Part shown: positions 1-6,899 of the stretch, one piece after another
How positions within the stretch are numbered: position 1 is the stretch's first letter
How the letters are laid out: each line of letters begins with the position of its first letter
Assembly: GCA_964468005.1 (NCBI GenBank)
Contig: CAYXUT010000154.1
Coordinates: 1 to 7,201 of the forward strand
Reading direction: 5' to 3'
Length of the DNA: 7,201 nucleotides
Origin: TMED8 sp964468005
GTDB taxonomy: Bacteria; Pseudomonadota; Alphaproteobacteria; Rhodospirillales; Casp-alpha2
The notes under the pieces: generated by a model
Seen by the model: only the letters and a program-made list of their open reading frames with translations
What the model was told of the DNA's origin: nothing
Databases searched by the model: none
Program-made: the position numbers and the translations under genes

Positions 1-72
1 AAGGGCGAGGCGCACGTCGATGGCAACTTAAAGGCCGAAGCCGTGTTCTCCGCCATGATCATCGACAAGTGA
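1..72 (+). CDS. fabZ: 3-hydroxyacyl-ACP dehydratase FabZ, C-terminal end only (partial at left edge)
   Basis: Reading from base 1 in frame gives a 23-residue tail ending VDGNLKAEAVFSAMIIDK and a TGA stop at 70-72. This matches the usual FabZ C-terminus, where a small beta strand (xVDGxxxxEAxxxAMIxD) closes the hot-dog fold. FabZ dehydrates 3-hydroxyacyl-ACP in fatty acid synthesis and competes with the lipid A pathway for 3-hydroxymyristoyl-ACP, which explains its common place just before lpxA. The catalytic His and Glu lie outside the window, so activity cannot be judged. The identification rests on this short tail plus the adjacent lpxA; the context makes it quite secure. Confidence 0.88.
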   Translation, partial: KGEAHVDGNLKAEAVFSAMIIDK

Positions 73-83
73 TTGGTAGTCCA

Positions 84-884
84 ATGTTAGATATTCATGC
101 GACTACGGTCGTTGACACGAAAGCCAAACTCGGCAGCAACGTTAAAGTTGGCCCGTATTGCGTTGTTGGCGAGAACGTTACAATAGAGGATGGTTGTGAG
201 TTGATATCGCACGTGGTGGTCGATGGTCACACGACTATCGGCGCCAACTCACACATATATCCATTCGCCTCAATTGGTCATTGCCCGCAGGATTTGAAGT
301 ATGGCGGTGAGCCATCCCGGTTGGAAATTGGTGCGAACAATGTGATCCGCGAACATGTCACGATGAACCCGGGAACCAAGGGTGGAGGCATGTTGACTAA
401 AATCGGGAACAATTGCCTCTTTATGGTAGGCGCTCACGTGGCTCATGATTGCGTCATCGATGACCATGCTATTTTGGTCAACAATGCAACGCTGGGCGGC
501 CATGTTTGCGTGGGTGAGTGGGCAATTATCGGGGGTCTTTCGGCTGTACACCAATTCGTTCGTATCGGAAAGCACGCCATGATTGGCGGTATGTCGGGGA
601 TCGAACACGATGTCATCCCCTATGGTTCCGTGATTGGAAATCGCGCCAAGCTATCGGGGTTGAATATCGTCGGGCTGAAACGCCGCAGTTTCTCGCGAGA
701 CGTCATTCATGATTTGAGAAAAGCCTATCGGCTTATATTTGCGCTGGAAGGCACGTTGGCGGAGCGCCTAGATGACGTTGCCGAGGATTTTTCCGACAAT
801 GAGCCGGTGATGGAAATCGTCGACTTCATCCGTGCCGATTCATCCCGTGCCATATGCCAACCTGTCCTGGAAGATGCCGCCTAG
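84..884 (+). CDS. lpxA: UDP-N-acetylglucosamine acyltransferase LpxA
   Basis: This cytoplasmic enzyme catalyses the first step of lipid A synthesis, moving a 3-hydroxyacyl chain from ACP to the 3-OH of UDP-GlcNAc. From ATG 84 the protein has 266 residues, close to the 262 of E. coli. Residues 5 to about 185 are hexapeptide repeats forming a left-handed beta helix; the rest is the helical C-terminal domain. The QDLKYGGEPSR segment (69-79), the catalytic His in AHVAHDC (His121, equivalent to E. coli His125), VHQF (His156) and GLKRR (197-201) are all present. Gly169 aligns with E. coli Gly173, the acyl-length ruler, which suggests a long chain of about C14 (inference). A GTG at 69, overlapping the fabZ stop, is in frame, but ATG 84 fits the family N-terminus better. 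The Shine-Dalgarno sequence is weak, consistent with coupling to fabZ. The 3' end overlaps lpxI by 11 bases. Confidence 0.96.
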   Translation: MLDIHATTVVDTKAKLGSNVKVGPYCVVGENVTIEDGCELISHVVVDGHTTIGANSHIYPFASIGHCPQDLKYGGEPSRLEIGANNVIREHVTMNPGTKGGGMLTKIGNNCLFMVGAHVAHDCVIDDHAILVNNATLGGHVCVGEWAIIGGLSAVHQFVRIGKHAMIGGMSGIEHDVIPYGSVIGNRAKLSGLNIVGLKRRSFSRDVIHDLRKAYRLIFALEGTLAERLDDVAEDFSDNEPVMEIVDFIRADSSRAICQPVLEDAA

Positions 885-1707
885 GCTTGGCATCATCGCC
901 GGCGGCGGAGCGTTGCCGGTACTCATTACCCAGGAGTGCGTAAAATCCGGGAAGACGCCGTTCGTGATTGTCCTGAAAGGGCAAGCTGACGAAGAAAATT
1001 TCGCAGACATCCCGCACACCTCTTTTCGGATTGGTGCCGCAGGTGCGGTAATCCACCGGTTGCGCAAGGAAGGTATTGAAGATTTAGCATTTGCCGGTCA
1101 TCTCTCTAAACCATCAATGGAGAGCCTCCGCCCTGATGGATGGACAGCATCTTTCCTAACAAAATTCGGGGTATTCTCTAAGGGGGATAATTCGCTACTG
1201 GGCGCACTTATCGAAGCACTTGAGGGAGAGGGGTTTCACGTGCACGGCGTCGATGATGTGCTGCCTGACCTGCTTACGCTGGAGGGATGCCTCACCGATA
1301 CGAAGCCATCAGCAAAAAATGAGACGGATATCAAAGCCGGGAGAGACGCTGCGCTTAAACTGGGCCAGCGTGATATAGGACAGGCCGTGGTAGCTTCAAA
1401 TGGACGCATCATTGCCGAGGAAGACACGCGAGGCACAGACGCCATGCTTGGTAACCTTACTAACAATCAAGGGGCTGGTGGCGTTATGGTGAAAGTTGTC
1501 AAACCGAGCCAGGAACACCGGATCGACCTGCCGACAATCGGAACGACAACAATTGATAATGCAATTGCCGCTAATCTTGCCGGTATCGCCTTAAGTGCCG
1601 GAAGTTCGTTAATTATCGAGAAAAACGCCGTAATCAACGAGGCCAATCGTTCCGGCTTGTTCGTGGTTGGTATTGCAGGCACAAAGCTGAGCGGGAACAC
1701 GAAATGA
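874..1707 (+). CDS. lpxI: UDP-2,3-diacylglucosamine pyrophosphatase LpxI
   Basis: LpxI hydrolyses UDP-2,3-diacylglucosamine to lipid X plus UMP. It replaces the unrelated LpxH in alphaproteobacteria and some other groups. From ATG 874 the protein has 277 residues, normal for the family (formerly DUF1009). The N-terminal domain opens with LGIIAGGGALP (5-15), a Rossmann-like glycine-rich turn. The C-terminal domain has DIGQAVV (167-173), RGTDAML (186-192), VKVVKPSQE (206-214), DLPTIG (218-223) and GLFVVGIAG (261-269). The Asp of DLPTIG (218) is probably the essential Asp described in Caulobacter LpxI, but I could not verify the numbering. An in-frame GTG at 832 would add 14 residues upstream of the conserved start, so ATG 874 is preferred. 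A GGAAG sits almost against the ATG, too close to be a good ribosome site, so translation is probably coupled to lpxA. Confidence 0.94.
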   Translation: MPPRLGIIAGGGALPVLITQECVKSGKTPFVIVLKGQADEENFADIPHTSFRIGAAGAVIHRLRKEGIEDLAFAGHLSKPSMESLRPDGWTASFLTKFGVFSKGDNSLLGALIEALEGEGFHVHGVDDVLPDLLTLEGCLTDTKPSAKNETDIKAGRDAALKLGQRDIGQAVVASNGRIIAEEDTRGTDAMLGNLTNNQGAGGVMVKVVKPSQEHRIDLPTIGTTTIDNAIAANLAGIALSAGSSLIIEKNAVINEANRSGLFVVGIAGTKLSGNTK

Positions 1708-2879
1708 TCGGTGGGAAGCCCTCCACGCCACACATTTATATGATTGCCGGAGAAGAATCCGGTGACCGCCTCGGTGCGCCGCTTATGCAGGCATTGAAGC
1801 GGCTTACGGGGGGAAACATTGCCTTTTCCGGCATCGGTGGCGAGAAAATGACGGGCCAGGGCCTCAACAGTTTATTTTCCATGGATGATCTTTCAGTCAT
1901 GGGGCTAGCAGAAGTTTTGCCCCGCATACCCCGATTGATCAAACGCCTCAACCATGTCGTAGCTGATATTCGGGAACTCAAACCAGACGTTCTTGTTACC
2001 ATTGATGCGCCGGATTTCAGTTTCCGCGTGGCACAGCGTTTATCAAATACCGAAGTACGCCGCGTGCATTATGTCGCGCCGACGGTCTGGGCATGGCGGC
2101 CAGGTAGAGCGGAAAAGATTTCTCACTTCCTCGACCATCTACTCACATTGTTGCCTTTTGAGCCTCCCTATTTTGAACGCCATGGGTTGGCATGTACCTA
2201 CGTGGGGCACCCTATTCTACAAAACGGCGCGGACCATGGCGACGGTCTGGCATTCCGTTCCGAACGAGGCATTGAAGACGACACTGTCCTACTCGCCGTC
2301 CTACCCGGTAGCCGGGAAAGTGAGATTTCCCTCCACCTGCCGGTATTCGCTGAAACCGTGGCGCGCCTGCATAGCGACATTCCAGGCTTGGAAGTCGTCA
2401 TTCCGACACTTGCGGCAACCCAGTGCTTAGTCGTGAAAGGAACGAGGTCTTGGCTCATCCCAGTCCACCTAACGAACAATGATGACGATAAGTGCTCGGC
2501 ACTTGCCGCAGCCAATGCAGCATTGGCTGCTTCGGGAACTGTTGCGCTTGAATTAGCCTTGGCCGGAACCCCGGCGGTCATCAGCTACAAAATGGCGCCG
2601 TTGACAGGGTACCTGGCCAGACGCCTTGTCCGGACGCCATATGCCAGCCTAGTCAACCTGATCCTAAATCGCGAGGCCGTACCTGAATACCTGCTTGAAA
2701 AATGTCGCGCTGATCTGTTGAGCGACGCAGTTAGGCAACTAATCGATCAGCCTGATCTCCAAAGAGCGCAAAAAAACGCTTATTTTGAGGCGCTTACGCT
2801 ACTCGGCCACAACCAATTCGATCCCAATGCGCGCGCTGCCCAGGCGGTTCTCAACGTTCTTAATACCGCCGAGCATTGA
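1704..2879 (+). CDS. lpxB: Lipid-A-disaccharide synthase LpxB
   Basis: LpxB is a peripheral inner-membrane glycosyltransferase (family GT19). It joins UDP-2,3-diacylglucosamine to lipid X to form the beta-1,6 disaccharide core of lipid A. The protein has 391 residues; E. coli LpxB has 382. Seen in order: IAGEESGDRLGA (14-25), DDLSVMGLAEVLPR (61-74), ELKPDVLVTIDAPDF (91-105), HYVAPTVWAWRPGR (122-135), the donor-site LPGSRESEI (200-208), LAASGTVALE (274-283), and the amphipathic ARRLVRTPYASLVNLI segment (305-320) typical of the C-terminal half. The start ATG overlaps the lpxI stop (ATGA), with GGGA about 8 bases upstream, so expression is likely coupled. The C-terminus looks complete. The gene ends just before a transposase remnant, which has not cut into it. 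Confidence 0.96.
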   Translation: MIGGKPSTPHIYMIAGEESGDRLGAPLMQALKRLTGGNIAFSGIGGEKMTGQGLNSLFSMDDLSVMGLAEVLPRIPRLIKRLNHVVADIRELKPDVLVTIDAPDFSFRVAQRLSNTEVRRVHYVAPTVWAWRPGRAEKISHFLDHLLTLLPFEPPYFERHGLACTYVGHPILQNGADHGDGLAFRSERGIEDDTVLLAVLPGSRESEISLHLPVFAETVARLHSDIPGLEVVIPTLAATQCLVVKGTRSWLIPVHLTNNDDDKCSALAAANAALAASGTVALELALAGTPAVISYKMAPLTGYLARRLVRTPYASLVNLILNREAVPEYLLEKCRADLLSDAVRQLIDQPDLQRAQKNAYFEALTLLGHNQFDPNARAAQAVLNVLNTAEH

Positions 2880-2890
2880 CTGAGGCTTAT

Positions 2891-3095
2891 TTTAGGCATG
2901 CCGTGCTGATCACCCGACCGCGCCGGTTGCCACACCACCGCCAATCTCGAAGTTCCCAACAACTACCTGTCGAAGCGGGTCTACAAACCCTACAGCGACA
3001 TCCTCGCCCGCTGTTGCTTCGCATGGAAACAGCTCATCAAAAAGCTTTGAAAGATCATGTCTATCGGCATGTGAAAATGGGCGTATGGGTTTTGA
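2891..3095 (+). pseudogene. Decayed remnant of an IS630-family transposase, C-terminal part
   Basis: Read in pieces, this stretch gives the C-terminal third of an IS630-family DDE transposase. Bases 2894-2914 read RHAVLIT in one frame. After one extra base, 2916-3047 read DRAGCHTTANLEVPNN followed by YLSKRVYKPYSDILA and CCFAWKQLIKKL. TGA at 3048 is followed by KIMSIGM, TGA at 3072 by KWAYGF, and a final TGA lies at 3093-3095. Intact relatives carry DRAGWHTTANLEVP, then about 25 residues including SPELNPxE, then YLSNRVxxSYDDI. Here the middle block with the third catalytic acid is missing, between VPNN and YLS. The copy is therefore dead: one frameshift, one in-frame deletion and two internal stops. 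No N-terminal half is present, since lpxB ends at 2879. The right terminal repeat may lie near 3095-3115 but I could not define it. IS630 family assignment is good; the subgroup is unknown. Confidence 0.8.
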
Positions 3096-3126
3096 TCAGT
3101 GCTCGTTGGTATTAGCACAAAGATAA

Positions 3127-3151
3127 ACGGCGTCGCTTGCGGCAACGCCGT
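3127..3151 (-). terminator. Candidate terminator hairpin downstream of gltA
   Basis: ACGGCGT at 3127-3133 and ACGCCGT at 3145-3151 form a perfect 7-base-pair stem with an 11-base loop. In the minus-strand transcript the stem lies 26 bases past the gltA stop and is followed by TTTATCTTTG, a broken T tract. It could end gltA transcription and also stop readthrough toward the convergent lpxB. The interrupted T tract keeps confidence moderate. On the plus strand the T-rich stretch starts about 14 bases after the stem, so function in that direction is less likely. Confidence 0.5.
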
Positions 3152-3177
3152 AATTGGGTTTCGGCTTTTCTATCTGC

Positions 3178-4491
3178 TTAACGTTTATGTAGAGAAACGT
3201 ATTTCCGCTCAACCTCGCCGGTATAGAGTTGGCGCGGACGGCCGATCTTTTGTGAGGGATCCTCGACCATTTCGTTCCATTGAGCAACCCAGCCTACGGT
3301 TCGAGCCACGGAGAAAATCACCGTAAACAGGCTGGTCGGAATGCCCATGGCGCGGAAGATAATGCCGGAATAGAAGTCGACATTAGGATAGAGTTTCTTA
3401 TCAATGAAATACTCATCCTCCAATGCGATCCGTTCAAGTTCCATGGCAACATCAAGCAACGGTTCATTATCAATACCCAGTTCATCAAGCACTTCATGAC
3501 AGGTTTGATGCATAACCTTGGCGCGCGGATCGAAATTCTTATAGACCCTGTGGCCAAAACCCATCAGGCGGAACGGATCGTCCTTGTCCTTGGCTTTCTC
3601 GATAAATTCAGGAATACGGTTAACAGAACCGATCTCTTCTAACATATTGAGAACAGCTTCGTTCGCTCCGCCGTGAGCCGGGCCCCAAAGTGAGGCGATG
3701 CCAGCGGAAATACAGGCAAACGGGTTCGCCCCCGATGATCCCGCCAGCCGAACGGTGGAAGTCGAAGCGTTTTGCTCGTGATCGGCATGGAGGATCAAAA
3801 TTCGGTCCATAGCGCGCGCTACCACCGGATTGACCTCGTATTCCTCACAAGGTGTAGCGTTCATCATGTAAAGGAAGTTGTTCGCGTATTTAAGGTCATT
3901 CTTTGGATACATGAAAGGCTGTCCGAGCGAATATTTATAGGCAGTTGCCGCGATGGTCGGCATTTTCGCCAGTAGCCTGTATGATGCAATCATGCGGTGC
4001 TTCGGATCGGTGATATCGGTACTATCATGGTAAAATGCGGACAAGGCGCCCACCACACCGCACATGATCGCCATCGGGTGCGCATCACGACGAAAACCAC
4101 GGAAAAAGTAGTTGATTTGCTCATTCAGCATCGTGTGATAGGAAATATCATGCTCAAACCTCTTCTTTTGTGCCGGCGAGGGTAGATCGCCGTAAAGGAG
4201 TAGGTAGCAGACCTCCATGAAGTCTGACTTTTCCGCCAACACGTCAATTGAATAACCGCGATAGCGCAAAATCCCCTGTTCACCATCAATGAAGGTAATC
4301 TGTGATTCACAGCTTCCCGTGGATGTGAAGCCCGGATCATAGGTAAAACAATCGGTCTCGGCATAAAGCTGCCGAACATCGATCACATCTGGCCCCGTGG
4401 TGCCTTGGATAACGGGCAACTCGTAGCTATCGCCCGTTCGATTGTCCGTTAGGGTGAAGCATTGGTTGTATGTTTTGTCAGGGTCGTTCAT
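3178..4491 (-). CDS. gltA: Citrate synthase, type II (hexameric class)
   Basis: Citrate synthase condenses oxaloacetate and acetyl-CoA to citrate at the entry of the TCA cycle, in the cytoplasm. The protein has 437 residues; E. coli GltA has 427. It resembles the Gram-negative type II enzyme, including the N-terminal extension (about residues 1-60). Catalytic residues are visible: His273 in LWGPAHGGANEA, His314 in MGFGHRVYKNFDPRAK and Asp372 in NVDFYSGIIFRAMGIP, matching E. coli His264, His305 and Asp362. HADHEQNASTSTVR (235-248) is the oxaloacetate-site segment. The start is supported by GGAAAGGA 7 to 8 bases upstream of the ATG. The 123 bases back to the gltX stop hold no gene. I found no convincing promoter there, so co-transcription with gltX is possible. 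The gene ends towards lpxB and is followed by a candidate hairpin. Confidence 0.97.
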   Translation of the reverse strand: MNDPDKTYNQCFTLTDNRTGDSYELPVIQGTTGPDVIDVRQLYAETDCFTYDPGFTSTGSCESQITFIDGEQGILRYRGYSIDVLAEKSDFMEVCYLLLYGDLPSPAQKKRFEHDISYHTMLNEQINYFFRGFRRDAHPMAIMCGVVGALSAFYHDSTDITDPKHRMIASYRLLAKMPTIAATAYKYSLGQPFMYPKNDLKYANNFLYMMNATPCEEYEVNPVVARAMDRILILHADHEQNASTSTVRLAGSSGANPFACISAGIASLWGPAHGGANEAVLNMLEEIGSVNRIPEFIEKAKDKDDPFRLMGFGHRVYKNFDPRAKVMHQTCHEVLDELGIDNEPLLDVAMELERIALEDEYFIDKKLYPNVDFYSGIIFRAMGIPTSLFTVIFSVARTVGWVAQWNEMVEDPSQKIGRPRQLYTGEVERKYVSLHKR

Positions 4492-4614
4492 ATCGTTATC
4501 CTTTCCCTCAATTACTTACAATCCGTCCTAAACTTGTCTCCCCCTACGAAAATCGATGCCAATTTGTCCCACTTACCCGTAAATCTCAAGCCGTGAAGAG
4601 CGCTGAATTGCAGC

Positions 4615-6036
4615 TCACGCCACTCCAAGGACATCACCGATGCGGCCAAGTACTTCTTCACGGCCAAGAACGGCCAGAACCTCGAAAATACCGGGAGATG
4701 CGGTTGTTCCGGTCAACGCGGCACGAAGCGGCTGCGCCACTTCTCCCATCTTTATATCTGCATCCTCAATATAGGCCTTAACACTGGCCTCAAGCGTGTC
4801 TTCTGACCATTCTTCCAAGCCTGCAAAGGCGGCATGAAGATCTGTTAATCGTCGCACAGCATTTTCATCTAGCAGCTTGCGCGCTTTATCGTTAAAACTC
4901 AATGGACGCTTACGAGCGTAAAATTCTGATTTTTCAATAAGATCAAGAATTGTCTTAGCGCGTGGCTTTAAACCAGGAAGCCCACGGCGAATACGGTCTT
5001 CAGCGTCTTCCGAAACTCCGCCGTCAATCCGATCCGCCAATGCCGGCATTAACTGTTTAGCCATCTCCGCATTGTCGCAATCTTGGATATAATGGGCATT
5101 GGTTGCAGTCAATTTATCCATATCGAAACGCGCGGCGCCTTTGTTGACGGTATCAAGACCAAACCACTCAATTGCCTGTTCGCGCGAAATAATTTCATCG
5201 TCACCATGGCTCCAACCAAGCCGCAATAGGTAATTACAGATAGCATCCGGTATAAAACCCATATCGCGGTAGGCATTGACCCCAAGCGCACCGTGCCGTT
5301 TCGATAGTTTCGCTCCATCCGCACCATGGATCAGCGGGATATGCGCGAATACCGGCTTTTCCCAATTCATTGCGTTAAAAATCTGGGTTTGGCGGAAAGT
5401 ATTGGTGAAATGGTCGTCGCCCCTGATCACGTGCGTGATACCCATGTCATGATCGTCAACAACGACCGCCAGCATGTATGTAGGGGTACCGTCGGCACGA
5501 AGCAAAACCATGTCATCAAGGGTCTCGTTGTCTATTGCTACTTGGCCTTGGACACGGTCATCAATGATGGTTTCGCCTTTGAGTGGAGTTTTCAAACGGA
5601 TTACTGGGTCAACGCCGGCTGGCGCATCGGAGGGATGGCGATCACGCCAGCGACCGTCGTAGAGCATCTTTCGCTTCTCCGTGCGCGCATTTTCACGCAT
5701 TTCTGTCAGTTCCTCAGGCGAGCAATAACACTTATAAGCATGACCAGACGTAAGCATTTCCTCCACCGCCTCACGGTGGCGATCAACGCGAGAGAACTGT
5801 GATATGGCCTCGCCGTCCCAGTTCAGGCCCAACCAGTTCAACCCATCGTAAATCGCTTCAACGGCCTCATCGGTTGACCGTTTTCTGTCCGTATCCTCAA
5901 TACGGAGCACAAATTTGCCACCATTCCCGTATTTCTCGTGGTGCTTAGCGAACAACCAATTGAAAAGCGCTGTACGTGCGCCACCAATATGCAAAAAACC
6001 TGAGGGTGAGGGCGCGAATCGGGTAACGACGGTCAT
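4615..6036 (-). CDS. gltX: Glutamyl-tRNA synthetase (class I)
   Basis: This enzyme charges tRNA-Glu with glutamate. In alphaproteobacteria one GluRS often also makes Glu-tRNA-Gln for the GatCAB amidotransferase, but which specificity this copy has cannot be read from sequence. It has 473 residues, a full-length enzyme. The class I signatures are present: FAPSPSGFLHIGGARTALFN (7-26, HIGH-type LHIGG) and AKLSKRHG (242-249, KMSKS-type). RIEDTDRKRS (45-54), RGDDHFTNTFRQ (205-216) and LLRLGWSHGDDE (270-281) are conserved catalytic and tRNA-binding parts. Residues from about 320 form the helical anticodon-binding domain. The E. coli zinc site (CxC...CxH) is only half kept: CYC (103-105) is present, but the second pair is Trp130 and Asp132, so zinc is probably not bound. 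The only in-frame start is ATG at 6036. Its nearest AGGA lies about 15 bases upstream, a loose fit. Confidence 0.97.
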   Translation of the reverse strand: MTVVTRFAPSPSGFLHIGGARTALFNWLFAKHHEKYGNGGKFVLRIEDTDRKRSTDEAVEAIYDGLNWLGLNWDGEAISQFSRVDRHREAVEEMLTSGHAYKCYCSPEELTEMRENARTEKRKMLYDGRWRDRHPSDAPAGVDPVIRLKTPLKGETIIDDRVQGQVAIDNETLDDMVLLRADGTPTYMLAVVVDDHDMGITHVIRGDDHFTNTFRQTQIFNAMNWEKPVFAHIPLIHGADGAKLSKRHGALGVNAYRDMGFIPDAICNYLLRLGWSHGDDEIISREQAIEWFGLDTVNKGAARFDMDKLTATNAHYIQDCDNAEMAKQLMPALADRIDGGVSEDAEDRIRRGLPGLKPRAKTILDLIEKSEFYARKRPLSFNDKARKLLDENAVRRLTDLHAAFAGLEEWSEDTLEASVKAYIEDADIKMGEVAQPLRAALTGTTASPGIFEVLAVLGREEVLGRIGDVLGVA

Positions 6037-6131
6037 GATGGTGCTACAATATCCTATGGGATTAGCTTATCGATCGCAGCCTTGTATCACACTCTCTTCG
6101 CACTTGCAGCACGACGCACGTTTTTTTACAG

Positions 6132-6161
6132 ATATTAATAGTTTAACTAATTAAAAAACAA
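6132..6161 (-). promoter_or_regulatory. gltX: Possible gltX promoter in the AT-rich divergent region
   Basis: On the minus strand TTGTTT (complement of 6156-6161) and TAATAT (complement of 6132-6137) lie 18 bases apart, about 95 bases before the gltX ATG. Each is only a partial match to the sigma-70 consensus. The surrounding DNA is the most AT-rich of the window, so chance matches are likely. It is listed because this is the most plausible promoter position for gltX. Confidence 0.22.
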
Positions 6162-6166
6162 AAACT

Positions 6167-6182
6167 CCACATAATTATGTGG
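6167..6182. promoter_or_regulatory. Perfect 16-base palindrome, candidate operator
   Basis: CCACATAATTATGTGG is a perfect inverted repeat lying between the divergent gltX (start 6036) and the lipoprotein gene (start 6303). An A-rich run precedes it and TTTATATTT follows it. No gene ends next to it on either strand, so a terminator role is unlikely. A dimeric regulator site is the better reading. I do not recognise the motif as the box of a specific regulator. Confidence 0.4.
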
Positions 6183-6302
6183 TTTATATTTCAGCTCATG
6201 TGGGAATAATCGGTCGGATAAGGTAAATGTTTACGGTTTGCCTCAGGATTGGGTATTGGTAAACTGAGCTATCTGTCACGATCACTGCGATTTTATCCGA
6301 GC

Positions 6303-6821
6303 ATGAAATATAAGGTTTTACCAGTTATGTTGCTCGCCGGACTTTTGTCCGGATGCGGAGAATTCGGTTTACAGGGCACCGAGACCGTTTTTGCTGTTGG
6401 GCTCGACACCATGCCAATCAAATATTGCACGACTGACAATTCTCCAGCCAAGAAAGCCGATTGGAAGAACGCAACCTTGGTTGAGGAAACGATAAAGGAT
6501 CATTTGTACGAATCCGGTCTCATCACCATGTGGCAAGACGAGCCCTATATCATCCGCCTAATCAACAAAGATAAACGCCCAAGGTCCTTCCGTGCGTCGG
6601 AATTCTTTCGTGATGTCGCCCTCTTGAAGGTCGTCTATGATGGGAAGGCGCATGTAGAACCGTGCTTGAATGCCGTTACGCTCGCTCCAAGTAAGGTTGC
6701 CGAATTGCACTTAGTTCCTCTGAAAAAGGGCAATTACGATTACCACGAGACCGGATTTTGGGTACCGTTTGTCGGTGAAATTTTCACTAGCGCAGATGTC
6801 GGCTTTATCTACGTCCACTAG
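6303..6821 (+). CDS. Putative lipoprotein with a cupredoxin-like fold, function unknown
   Basis: From ATG 6303 the protein has 172 residues and begins with a clear lipoprotein signal: Lys2 and Lys4, a hydrophobic stretch, then the lipobox LLSGC with the lipidated Cys at 18. Gly follows it, so outer-membrane sorting is plausible if the enterobacterial rule holds. A TTG at 6249 is in frame but would put 18 extra residues before the signal, so ATG 6303 is preferred despite a poor ribosome site. The mature part reads like a beta sandwich: EPYIIRLINKDKRPRSF (80-96), ASEFFRDVALLKV (98-110), VTLAPSKVAELHLVPLKKGN (125-144) and YDYHE (145-149). This pattern recalls periplasmic cupredoxin-like proteins, but the usual Cys and Met copper ligands near the C-terminus are not evident. 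Cys42 and Cys121 could form a disulfide. Fold assignment is inference; no function is claimed. No partner gene is adjacent. Confidence 0.72.
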   Translation: MKYKVLPVMLLAGLLSGCGEFGLQGTETVFAVGLDTMPIKYCTTDNSPAKKADWKNATLVEETIKDHLYESGLITMWQDEPYIIRLINKDKRPRSFRASEFFRDVALLKVVYDGKAHVEPCLNAVTLAPSKVAELHLVPLKKGNYDYHETGFWVPFVGEIFTSADVGFIYVH

Positions 6822-6853
6822 GCGGTCCAACTAGCTCCAATCAAAATACGGTT

Positions 6854-6875
6854 GTCGGTCGTTGACCTAGCCGAC
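6854..6875 (+). terminator. Weak candidate terminator after the lipoprotein gene
   Basis: GTCGG (6854-6858) pairs with CCGAC (6871-6875) around a 12-base loop, about 30 bases past the lipoprotein stop. The stem extends by one G-T and one A-T pair. The next T run (TTTT at 6885-6888) is short and not directly adjacent. The stem is short and the loop large, so this may be chance. Confidence 0.22.
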
Positions 6876-6899
6876 GAACAAAACTTTTGGTTGCTGCCA

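Noticed and set aside
2876..3115. A 79-codon open frame starting over the end of lpxB
   Set aside because: It is the wrong frame of the IS630 remnant: the transposase similarity runs mainly in another frame, and the predicted protein is rich in His, Arg and Gln, as expected from a shadow frame.
4575..4614. Hairpin GAGCTG...CAGCGCTC just past the gltX stop as a terminator
   Set aside because: The stem is short with a bulge and no T run follows on the minus strand; gltX and gltA may be transcribed together.
5326..5802. A 158-codon plus-strand open frame opposite gltX
   Set aside because: It is a shadow of the well-conserved gltX coding strand and shows no recognisable domain.
6116..6127. Seven-T run after GCACG as a terminator tail
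   Set aside because: No upstream stem pairs convincingly and no plus-strand gene ends nearby.
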